A stretch of 64,000 nucleotides of DNA from an uncultured Collinsella sp. (GTDB lineage: Bacteria > Actinomycetota > Coriobacteriia > Coriobacteriales > Coriobacteriaceae). The notes beneath the pieces are model-generated. The model did not search any database. It was not told the origin of the DNA and saw only the letters and a list, made by a program, of their open reading frames with translations. The position numbers were made by a program, and so were the translations under genes. Shown in pieces: positions 26,986 through 34,156 of this stretch; position 1 is the stretch's first letter, and each line of letters starts with the position of its first letter. The stretch is from positions 62,001-126,000 of the forward strand of contig CATXID010000003.1 in NCBI GenBank assembly GCA_958369225.1, written 5' to 3'.

Positions 26986-28398
26986 TTATACCTCGTCGTC
27001 CTCGTGCAGGCGGCGGCGGTAATCGGCGGCCCAGCCCTCAATATTTACCTGACGGGCGCGGCCCAGACCGAGTGCGTCGGCCGGGACCGGCTCGGTGATG
27101 ACGGAGCCAGCGGCCACGAGTGCACCGTCGCCGATCTGGGCGGGCGCGACCATCATGGTGTCGGAACCGATGAAGGCGTCCTTGCCGATGACGGTCTTGT
27201 GCTTGTGGACGCCGTCGTAGTTGCAGGTGATGGAGCCCGCGCCTACGTTGACGCCGGAGCCCATGGTGGTGTCGCCGATGTAGGACAGGTGCGGCACCTT
27301 GGAGCCCTCGCCGATCGTGGACTTCTTGATCTCCACGTGCGTGCCGGCCTTGGATCCGTCGAGCATGTGGGTGCCCGGGCGCAGGTAGGCGCGCGGACCG
27401 CAGTCGACGCCGTTCTCGATGACGGCCTCGATGGCGATGGTCTCATCGATGATGCAGCCGCTGCCGACGGTAGTGTCGGTGAGGCGGCTGTTGGGGCCAA
27501 GCTGACACTCCTCGCCCACGGTGACGTGGCCGATCAGGTGCGTCTGCGGCCACACGACGGTGTCGCGGCCGATGGTGGCGTCGGGGCCGATCCAGGCCTG
27601 CGTTGGGTCGATGAAGGTAACGCCCTCTGCCATCCAGTGCTCGTTGATGCGGTCGCGCGCGATGGCGGTGAGCTGCGCGAGCTGGATGCGGCTGTTGACG
27701 CCCAGGCCGTCGCGGTAGTCGTCGCAGTGGAAGATGGAGACTGCCTGGCCGTGACCCTTGAGGATTTCGAGCATGTCGGGCAGGTAGTACTCGGACTGCG
27801 CGTTGTCGTTGCCGATCTCGTTAATGTGGGCGGCGAGCTGCGCGCCGTCGAAGGCGTAGCAGCCGGCGTTGCACTCCAGCAGTGTGGCGGCCTGCTCGGG
27901 CGTGCAGTCCTTCTGCTCGATGATGCGCTCGATCTGCCCGTCGGCGCCCAGCTTGATGCGGCCGTAGCCAAAAGGATCGGGCGGGGTCATGGTCATGACG
28001 GTGCAGGCGAGCTCGCCGGTAGCGACGGTCTGCGCGAACTTGGCGACGGTGTCGGCGGTGATGAGCGGCAGGTCGCCGTTGAGCACGACGACGGGGCCTT
28101 GCGTGATGCCGCAGGCCTCGAGCGCGACCTTGACGGCATGGCCGGTGCCCAGGCGCTCGGTCTGCTCGACGCACTCGACCTTGGTGGCGCTGTTGGCGTA
28201 GGCGCCATCGATGAGGGCACGCATCTCGTCGGCGTGGCTGCCGATGACGACCACGACGCGGCTGCAGCCGGCCTTGATGGTGGCGTCGACGATCCACTGA
28301 ACCATGGGCTTGCCCAGGATCTTGTGCGAAACCTTGCAGTGGTTCGACTTCATGCGGGTGCCCTCGCCGGCGGCGAGGATAATTGCGGTTGCGTCCAT
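26986..28398 (-). CDS. glmU: Bifunctional UDP-N-acetylglucosamine pyrophosphorylase / glucosamine-1-phosphate N-acetyltransferase
   Basis: Makes UDP-GlcNAc for peptidoglycan. The 470-residue protein has an N-terminal uridyltransferase domain (AIILAAGEGTRMKSNHCKVSHKI, then PVVVLNGDLPLI and GYGRI) and a C-terminal left-handed beta-helix acetyltransferase domain from about residue 260 (hexapeptide repeats, YLRPGTHML, KKSTIGEGSKVPHLSYIGD, GAGSITCNYDGVHKHKT). ATG 28398 is preceded by AGGAG; a much longer open frame upstream has no coding support. It is divergent from ecfT. A terminator separates it from prs. Confidence 0.97.
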   Translation of the reverse strand: MDATAIILAAGEGTRMKSNHCKVSHKILGKPMVQWIVDATIKAGCSRVVVVIGSHADEMRALIDGAYANSATKVECVEQTERLGTGHAVKVALEACGITQGPVVVLNGDLPLITADTVAKFAQTVATGELACTVMTMTPPDPFGYGRIKLGADGQIERIIEQKDCTPEQAATLLECNAGCYAFDGAQLAAHINEIGNDNAQSEYYLPDMLEILKGHGQAVSIFHCDDYRDGLGVNSRIQLAQLTAIARDRINEHWMAEGVTFIDPTQAWIGPDATIGRDTVVWPQTHLIGHVTVGEECQLGPNSRLTDTTVGSGCIIDETIAIEAVIENGVDCGPRAYLRPGTHMLDGSKAGTHVEIKKSTIGEGSKVPHLSYIGDTTMGSGVNVGAGSITCNYDGVHKHKTVIGKDAFIGSDTMMVAPAQIGDGALVAAGSVITEPVPADALGLGRARQVNIEGWAADYRRRLHEDDEV

Positions 28399-28596
28399 GT
28401 GATCTCCTGTTACGTTATAGAGACGTGTGTTTGGAAACGATACACGGTGCAATATGATACCGCAGGCATATGATGAGCGCGTAACGATTGGTTTGCGGCG
28501 GTTGAGGCTTGCGCCGCCGGTGTGGCGTTTGCGCTGGCTGTGCATGGTGGCGGCGCTGCGGCGTTGGCGTTTTGCGCGAGGGGATGGGAGGTGCCC

Positions 28597-29484
28597 GTGG
28601 ATATCATGCGAGAGGAATCGGGCAACGAACCCGTCGCGGCATTCTCGATGTCGCATCCGGCGATGCCGGCGCTCTACATGGTACTGACGTTGGGGCTCAC
28701 CATGTTCTCGATGCAACCGGTGCTGATTGCGCTGTCGCTCGCGGGCGGGTTGGCGTACGGGTTTGTGACGCGCGGGGCCGCCCGCACGTTGGGGGCGCTT
28801 CGCTGGCAGCTGCCAGTGATTTTGATCATTGCGCTGGTCAACCCGCTGTTTAGTGCATCGGGCTCGACCGAGCTTTTCCATATTGGCATGCGCGTGGTGT
28901 ATTTGGAGAGCATGATGTACGGCCTGTGCATGGGTGGGCTGTTTGTGGCGAGCGCGCTGTGGTTTGAGGCCGCGGCGTCGATGCTTGGCTACGACAAGGT
29001 GCTTGCGCTTTTGGGCAACGCTGCGCCGGTGCTCGCGCTCATGATCTCGATGTGCATGCGGCTTATCCCGCAGTTTTTACGCCGCGGTCGTACGGTGCTG
29101 GCGGTGCAGGATGCGATTGATGTGCCGGGGCGTGCGCCCACCGATCCCGTGCGATCGCGCCTGCGGGCGTCGAGCGTGCTGATGGGCTGGGGCATTGAAG
29201 ATTCGCTGGAGCGCGCGGACGCCATGCGCTCCCGTGGGTGGGGCGCCGCGTCGCGCCGTACGACGTATGCGCGGTATCGGCTGAGGCGCGGCGACGCTGC
29301 CGAGCTGGTTGGACTTGCGGTGTTTGGTGCCGCCGCGGTGGCGGTGGCGTGGACCGCGACGGCGCAGTATTCGTTTTATCCGCAGCTCTCGGTGCCGGCG
29401 CCGTGGCCGGGCTATGTCGTGTACGCTGCCTGGATGGTGCTGCCTTGCGCGTTGCATGCGATTGATGAGAAGAGGTTTGGCTGA
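28597..29484 (+). CDS. ecfT: Energy-coupling factor transporter transmembrane protein EcfT
   Basis: Membrane scaffold of an ECF vitamin importer, linking the ATPases to the substrate-binding S subunit. About 295 residues with N-terminal membrane segments, then the cytoplasmic coupling helices with the two Ala-Arg-Gly type motifs recognisable around DAMRSRGWGA and, more weakly, MRLIPQFLRRGRTV. I prefer GTG 28597 (GGGAGG 5 bases upstream); ATG 28606 is a plausible alternative. Its TGA overlaps the ATG of the fused ATPase gene, so the three ECF genes form one operon. No riboswitch is evident in the upstream 200 bases. Confidence 0.85.
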   Translation: MDIMREESGNEPVAAFSMSHPAMPALYMVLTLGLTMFSMQPVLIALSLAGGLAYGFVTRGAARTLGALRWQLPVILIIALVNPLFSASGSTELFHIGMRVVYLESMMYGLCMGGLFVASALWFEAAASMLGYDKVLALLGNAAPVLALMISMCMRLIPQFLRRGRTVLAVQDAIDVPGRAPTDPVRSRLRASSVLMGWGIEDSLERADAMRSRGWGAASRRTTYARYRLRRGDAAELVGLAVFGAAAVAVAWTATAQYSFYPQLSVPAPWPGYVVYAAWMVLPCALHAIDEKRFG

Positions 29485-31127
29485 TGGCTCGGTTGGATAG
29501 GGGCCCGGTGTCGGGTGCGGCGTGCAGCCCGGATATGCCGGCGATTGAGGCGCGGAGCCTGAGTTTTGCCTACCCCGGGGCTGATGCTGCGGTGCTCGAG
29601 GGGCTCGACTGGTCTGTTCCCCAAGGTGCATTTGCGCTGCTTGTTGGCGGTACCGGATCGGGTAAGTCGACGCTGCTGTCGCTGCTCAAGCCCGAGATCG
29701 CTCCGGCGGGCGAGCGCACTGGTGATGCGCGCGTGCTGGGCGAGAACGTTGCCGACATGGACGTGCGCGCGTCTGCGGAGCGCGTGGGCTACGTGTTCCA
29801 GGATCCCGAGAACCAGATTGTGTGCGAGACCGTGTGGCACGAGATGGCGTTTGGCCTGGAAAACTTAGGCATGTCGCGCGACGAGATGCGCCGCCGTGTT
29901 GCCGAGACCAGCTATTTCTTTGGTCTGGAGGACTGGCTTCATCGCGATACCGATACGCTTTCGGGTGGCCGCAAACAGCTGCTGTCGCTTGCCGCCGTCC
30001 TGGCGCTGCGTCCGCGTGTGCTGCTGCTCGACGAGCCCACGTCTCAGCTCGATCCCGTTGCCGAGAAGAATTTTCTGCATGCGCTGTTTCGCGTGAACCG
30101 TGAGCTGGGCTGCACGGTTGTTGTGGCTACGCATCAACCGCGGCCGATGCTCGAGTATGCGACGTGTGCGTACCGGATTGAGGGCGGTCGCGTGCGCGAA
30201 GTGGCGGATATGGCTTCTTTGGGACGCCGAGAATCGCTGTTTTCCGATGACATGCTGGGGTGGGGTGCCATCCGATGTGCAAAAAACGGAGTATTCAGCA
30301 GGCGTGAGGACAATTTGGGCTCTCTGGAGCCGTTCGAGGACGTATCGAGCGCGAAAAAAAGTTCGGAATTGGACAAATCGTCCGAATTTGTGGCGCAAAC
30401 GTCGCCCGAGAACGGCTCGGAAGCCTTCCCGCGCACGGATGGAAGCAGAATACTCCAAAAAATGCACGGCGGGTCGGCTACCACCCTGTCGGAAGGCTGG
30501 TTTCGCTACGATCGCGCGGGCGGTTGGGTGCTGCGCGGGCTCGATGTGACGTTTTCAGTTGGCGCGGTGCATGCAGTCGTGGGCGGAAACGGCTGCGGCA
30601 AGTCGACGATGCTCTCGGTGCTGGCCAAGACGGCTAAGCTGCAGCGTGGCCGCATGGTGCGTGGGGCGGCTTCGGCGGCACTGCTACCACAGAATCCCAA
30701 GGCATTGCTGGTCGCCGAAACGGTGCGCGACGAGCTGATGGAATGGGCTTCGGTCTGCGGATACGACGAGGCCGCAGCACAGGAGCAGGCAGCGTGCCTG
30801 GGTCTGGCTGGCTTGGAGGCGCGTCACCCGTACGATCTTTCGGGCGGTCAGCGCCAGCTGCTTGCGTTGGCAAAGCTGCTGTTGATTGGTCCGGAGCTGC
30901 TGCTGCTTGATGAGCCCACCAAGGGCCTTGATCTGGCAAGTCGCTGCATTATCGCCCGCGCCCTGCGTGACCATGCGAATGCCGGCGGTACCGTCATCAT
31001 GGCCACGCACGACTTAGACTTTGCCGAGCAGGTGTCCGACGACATCGCCATGATGTTCGACGGCGAGATCGCCTGCATGGAGCCTCCGGCAGATTTCTTT
31101 GCCGACAACGTGTTCTACAGGGCGTGA
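29484..31127 (+). CDS. Fused ECF transporter ATPase (EcfA-EcfA')
   Basis: Two ABC ATPase domains in one 547-residue chain, replacing separate EcfA1 and EcfA2. Domain 1 (about 18-262): Walker A GGTGSGKST, VFQDPENQIVCETV, LSGGRKQLL, Walker B VLLLDEPTSQLDP. Domain 2 (about 336-547): GGNGCGKST, LSGGQRQLLALAKLLL, LLLLDEPTKGLDL. The 65-residue linker is low in complexity, Ser/Glu/Lys-rich, and is encoded by a degenerate palindrome (30277-30467) that looks like an inserted repeat kept in frame. The start ATG overlaps the ecfT stop codon. The S-component gene follows. Confidence 0.9.
   Translation: MARLDRGPVSGAACSPDMPAIEARSLSFAYPGADAAVLEGLDWSVPQGAFALLVGGTGSGKSTLLSLLKPEIAPAGERTGDARVLGENVADMDVRASAERVGYVFQDPENQIVCETVWHEMAFGLENLGMSRDEMRRRVAETSYFFGLEDWLHRDTDTLSGGRKQLLSLAAVLALRPRVLLLDEPTSQLDPVAEKNFLHALFRVNRELGCTVVVATHQPRPMLEYATCAYRIEGGRVREVADMASLGRRESLFSDDMLGWGAIRCAKNGVFSRREDNLGSLEPFEDVSSAKKSSELDKSSEFVAQTSPENGSEAFPRTDGSRILQKMHGGSATTLSEGWFRYDRAGGWVLRGLDVTFSVGAVHAVVGGNGCGKSTMLSVLAKTAKLQRGRMVRGAASAALLPQNPKALLVAETVRDELMEWASVCGYDEAAAQEQAACLGLAGLEARHPYDLSGGQRQLLALAKLLLIGPELLLLDEPTKGLDLASRCIIARALRDHANAGGTVIMATHDLDFAEQVSDDIAMMFDGEIACMEPPADFFADNVFYRA
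30277..30467. repeat. Degenerate palindrome inside the EcfA-EcfA' linker
   Basis: Ends 30277-30296 and 30448-30467 form an inverted repeat: GTGCA and GGAGTATTC match, with an unmatched A/T block between. Inside, GAGCCGTTC pairs with GAACGGCTC, and TTCGGA with TCCGAA near the centre. Overall shape is that of the nested intergenic palindromes, but this one is coding. Confidence 0.6.
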
Positions 31128-31131
31128 TGGG

Positions 31132-31845
31132 ATGACGGATCATCGCGCCTCGCGCCTACTCACAAAAATGGAGATTCCGCTGTTGTTGGTGGTGCCGGCG
31201 GTGATGGCCGCAGCGTTGCTGGCGGGCATTGAGCAGGCGGCGCTTGCCATGCTGGTTGTAGTGTCACTCGTGCTTGCACTGTTCTTTGCGGGCTATGAGA
31301 CATCACGTCCAGGCCTGCGCCAAATCATGCCCACGCTGGTGCTGGCGGCGCTGGCCGCGGCGGGGCGCATCCTGTTTGGGCCCATTCCCGATTTTAAGCC
31401 CGTGAGTGCTATAGCCATTATCGCGGGTGCGACACTTGGCCGTCGCAATGGTTTTATGGTCGGCGCGTTGGCAGCGCTGACCAGTAATTTCTTTTTCGGA
31501 CAGGGCATGTGGACGCCGTGGCAGATGTATGCCTGGGGTCTGGTGGGCTATATCGGTGGCGCACTGGCGCATGCGGGCGCGTTTGACCGCGCCGATGGAA
31601 CCGTGCGAATGCTGGCGCTGTTGGCGTATGGCTTTGCGTCGGGCCTGCTGTATGGCGTCGTGATCAACGCGTACGACATCATCGGTTTTGTTCAACCGCT
31701 CACGTGGGCAGGCGCCGTAGCGCGTCTTGCTACGGCGGTGCCGTTCGACATCATGCATGGCCTCGCGACCTGCGTGTTTTTGGCCGCCCTGTACAAGCCC
31801 TGGTGTCGCCGCATCAACCGCGTCGTCGTGAAGTACGGGCTGTAG
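31132..31845 (+). CDS. ECF transporter S component (substrate unassigned)
   Basis: Substrate-binding membrane subunit, 237 residues, six predicted membrane segments. The recognisable stretch is GRILFGPIPDFKPVSAIAIIAG followed by SNFFFGQGMWTPWQMYAWGLVGYIGG; as I recall, S components with this FFGQGxWTPWQM signature include cobalamin-type (CbrT) importers, but I cannot confirm it. The ligand is therefore left open. ATG 31132 lies 4 bases after the ATPase stop. Downstream is a composite palindromic repeat cluster that probably ends the transcript. Confidence 0.82.
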   Translation: MTDHRASRLLTKMEIPLLLVVPAVMAAALLAGIEQAALAMLVVVSLVLALFFAGYETSRPGLRQIMPTLVLAALAAAGRILFGPIPDFKPVSAIAIIAGATLGRRNGFMVGALAALTSNFFFGQGMWTPWQMYAWGLVGYIGGALAHAGAFDRADGTVRMLALLAYGFASGLLYGVVINAYDIIGFVQPLTWAGAVARLATAVPFDIMHGLATCVFLAALYKPWCRRINRVVVKYGL

Positions 31846-31891
31846 TGGCGGTTGCGCCGGGGCGAGAACCAATACTGCCTTGGTGCCATAT

Positions 31892-32045
31892 CAAAACTAT
31901 GCCGGTTTACGGGGCCGGATTGACGCAGGCCGACCATACCGGCATTTTTCGAAATAGAGCAAGCCGTTTACCTGCGGTTTTATTTTGCTCGAATTGCGTG
32001 TGGTTAGGGATCTGCGATTCAGCCCCGTAAACCGGCATAGTTTTG
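31892..32045 (-). repeat. Type A nested palindrome, copy A1 (154 bp)
   Basis: 24-base perfect outer arms, beginning CAAAACTATGCCGGTTTAC at 31892 and its complement at 32022-32045. The interior contains a partial inner hairpin with ACCTGCGGTTTT, matching A2 and A3 in reverse orientation. Confidence 0.85.
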
Positions 32046-32142
32046 CGCAGGCCGACTAATAATGACGGGCATCGCGGCCCTCAGAGAGTCAATTGATCCG
32101 TTCTTTCGTCCCCAGACGTCCCCAGGGAATCAGTTGACGGCG

Positions 32143-32307
32143 CTCGCCACGAAACCGGCCCATCTACTACGTTTAGCCTGACACCCCCAAACACAACCGC
32201 GTTTATTAAAAACCGCAGGCTTTCTACCTGCGGTTTTCTTTTTGCGTTGTACGCTGTGGTTGAGGATAGTGGCTTAAACGTAGTAGATGGGCCGGTTTCG
32301 TGGCGAG
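32143..32307 (-). repeat. Type B nested palindrome, copy B1 (165 bp)
   Basis: 33-base perfect outer arms (32143-32175 and 32275-32307), including CCCATCTACTACGTTTA. The centre is a perfect 11-bp hairpin AAAACCGCAGG/CCTGCGGTTTT (32209-32237), which looks like a terminator. Inverted relative to B2 and B3. Confidence 0.9.
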
Positions 32308-32377
32308 TGGGTCGCGTGGATACCCTCGCGAGGTGAAAATGATCCCTTTTCCTCCGTCCCCGGGGGATCATTTGGGG

Positions 32378-33196
32378 TTAGAGCTCCAGGGCGAGGGTGA
32401 CGGGGCAGTGGTCGCTGCCGAAGATGTCGCCGCGGATGCCGGTGTCGCGTACGTTGCCGGCGATTGCGTCGCTTACCAGGAAGTAGTCGATGCGCCAGCC
32501 TGCGTTGTTCTTGCGGGCATTAAAGCGGTAGCTCCACCAGCTGTAGACGCCCTCGACGTCCGGATTGGCCGCGCGCCAGGTGTCGGTAAAACCGGCGTCG
32601 AGCAGCTCGGTAAACTTGCCGCGCTCCTCGTCCGAAAAGCCTGCGTTGCCGCGGTTGGACTTGGGGTTCTTAAGGTCGATCTCCTCGTGTGCCACGTTAA
32701 AGTCGCCGCAGGTCACCACGGGCTTTCCGGTCTCGCGCTCGAGGCCTGCCAAAAAGCCGCGGTAGGTATCGTCCCAGGCCATGCGTACATCGATGCGCGC
32801 GAGCTCGTTTTGGGCGTTGGGCGTATAGACGTCCACGAACCAGAACTTGTCGAACTCGAGCGCACAGACGCGGCCCTCGGTTGCGGCTTGGGCGACGAGC
32901 TCGGCAGCCCCGCCCTCGCCGGCGTAGGGTAGCAGTGCGTCGGCGCGCAGTACGCGCAGCGGTTCCTGGCGGCTAAAGACTGCAGTGCCCGAGTAACCCT
33001 TGCGTTCGGCGTAGCTCCAGGTTTGGTGATAGCCGGGCAAGTCGATATCGACCTGGCCCTCTTGCAGCTTGGTCTCCTGCAGCGCCAGGATGTCGACGTC
33101 GAGGTCCTGCGCGATCTGAATAAAGCTCGGGTCTTTTTTGAGCACGGCGCGCAGGCCGTTGACGTTCCACGAGGCGAAAGTGTAAGTCTGAGGCAT
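32378..33196 (-). CDS. xthA: Exodeoxyribonuclease III
   Basis: AP endonuclease/3'-5' exonuclease of base-excision repair. The 272-residue protein shows the ExoIII/EEP landmarks: FASWNVNGLRAVL (Asn), ILALQETKL (metal-binding Glu), VDVYTPNA, GDFNVAHEEIDL (Asp and Asn), WRIDYFLVS and the C-terminal GSDHCPVTLAL with the catalytic Asp-His. Complete. It is transcribed alone, toward the repeat cluster, and divergent from the sirtuin gene. Confidence 0.96.
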   Translation of the reverse strand: MPQTYTFASWNVNGLRAVLKKDPSFIQIAQDLDVDILALQETKLQEGQVDIDLPGYHQTWSYAERKGYSGTAVFSRQEPLRVLRADALLPYAGEGGAAELVAQAATEGRVCALEFDKFWFVDVYTPNAQNELARIDVRMAWDDTYRGFLAGLERETGKPVVTCGDFNVAHEEIDLKNPKSNRGNAGFSDEERGKFTELLDAGFTDTWRAANPDVEGVYSWWSYRFNARKNNAGWRIDYFLVSDAIAGNVRDTGIRGDIFGSDHCPVTLALEL

Positions 33197-33309
33197 GGTG
33201 TCCTTTCGACGGGGTTGGCAGGCTTAAGATTAGCGCAACAGGGGCGGGGCGGAGTCCGCGAGTGATAGTGCGAACGCCGCCGTCCCGGAGATACGGACGG
33301 AGGACATAT

Positions 33310-34062
33310 ATGACGCAGGCAATATCGGACCCCAAACAGGCCTCCGCCGCGCTGGCGGAGCTGTTCGAAACCCATAGCCACGTGGTCTTCTTTGGCGGCG
33401 CGGGCGTTTCCACGGCAAGCGGCATTCCCGATTTCCGCAGCGTGGACGGTCTGTATCACCAGCGGTTTTCCTATCCGCCCGAGACTATGCTCTCGCACAG
33501 CTTTTACGAGGCGCATCCGGCGGAGTTTTTCGACTTCTACCGGACCAAGATGATCGCCCTTAACGCCAAGCCCAACCGCTGCCACACCAAGCTGGCGGAG
33601 CTGGAGCGCGCCGGCAAGCTCGACGCCGTGGTGACGCAAAACATCGATGGCCTGCATCAGGCGGCTGGTTCACGACGCGTGTTTGAGCTGCATGGCTCGG
33701 TCCACCGCAATATCTGTCAGACGTGCGGCGCGGTCTACAGCGCCGAATGGATTTGCGCGCGCGAGCACGAGGATGCCGAGGGCGTGCCCGTGTGCCCTGC
33801 GTGCGGCGGTCGCATCAAGCCAGATGTGGTCCTCTACGAAGAGCCGCTCGATGAGCGTGTGCTTACCGGCGCCGTTGCTGCCATCGCCGCAGCCGACGCC
33901 CTCGTCGTGGGCGGAACCTCGCTCGTAGTGTATCCGGCGGCGGGCCTCACGCGTTACTTTACTGGCGATACGCTGGCCATTTGCAATTTGGCGCCTACCG
34001 ATCAGGATGCAAATGCCGACCTGCTGATTTCTTGCGACATCGCGGCCGCGTTTGCATTCTAG
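33310..34062 (+). CDS. cobB: NAD-dependent protein deacylase (sirtuin)
   Basis: Removes acyl groups from lysines using NAD+. Family motifs in the 250 residues: FFGGAGVSTASGIPDFRS (NAD-binding), VTQNIDGLHQAAGS, the catalytic His in ELHGSVHRN, and a Zn ribbon with CQTCG and CPACGG. GGAGGAC precedes ATG 33310; the frame upstream has no better start. Length is typical. It is divergent from xthA; the folP-folK gene starts 94 bases after its stop with its own TACAAT -10 box (34077-34082). Confidence 0.95.
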   Translation: MTQAISDPKQASAALAELFETHSHVVFFGGAGVSTASGIPDFRSVDGLYHQRFSYPPETMLSHSFYEAHPAEFFDFYRTKMIALNAKPNRCHTKLAELERAGKLDAVVTQNIDGLHQAAGSRRVFELHGSVHRNICQTCGAVYSAEWICAREHEDAEGVPVCPACGGRIKPDVVLYEEPLDERVLTGAVAAIAAADALVVGGTSLVVYPAAGLTRYFTGDTLAICNLAPTDQDANADLLISCDIAAAFAF

Positions 34063-34076
34063 CCCGCGCGCGCGGA

Positions 34077-34082
34077 TACAAT
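34077..34082 (+). promoter_or_regulatory. Putative folP-folK -10 box
   Basis: TACAAT, 75 bases before the ATG at 34157; TTGCAT at 34052-34057 is a possible but distant -35 box. A GC hairpin (CGCCGC/GCGGCG, about 34109-34136) lies in the leader. Confidence 0.4.
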
Positions 34083-34156
34083 AGAAAGACTGATTGCAAA
34101 GCGACCCCGCCGCCAGCGCCCGAGCGCGGCGGCGTGGGCATTTTAGGAGGATGTTC

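Larger units (their letters stand above)
31846..32377. other. 532-bp repeat-filled region, cluster I
   Basis: No gene. Contains palindrome A1 (31892-32045), a 97-base linker and palindrome B1 (32143-32307). Both B1 flanks carry a GATCC...GGGGAC...GGATCA inverted-repeat motif (32091-32135 and 32338-32377). Confidence 0.85.

Noticed and set aside
28399..28596. Cobalamin or other riboswitch upstream of ecfT
   Set aside because: I could not recognise any riboswitch core in the 198 bases between glmU and ecfT.
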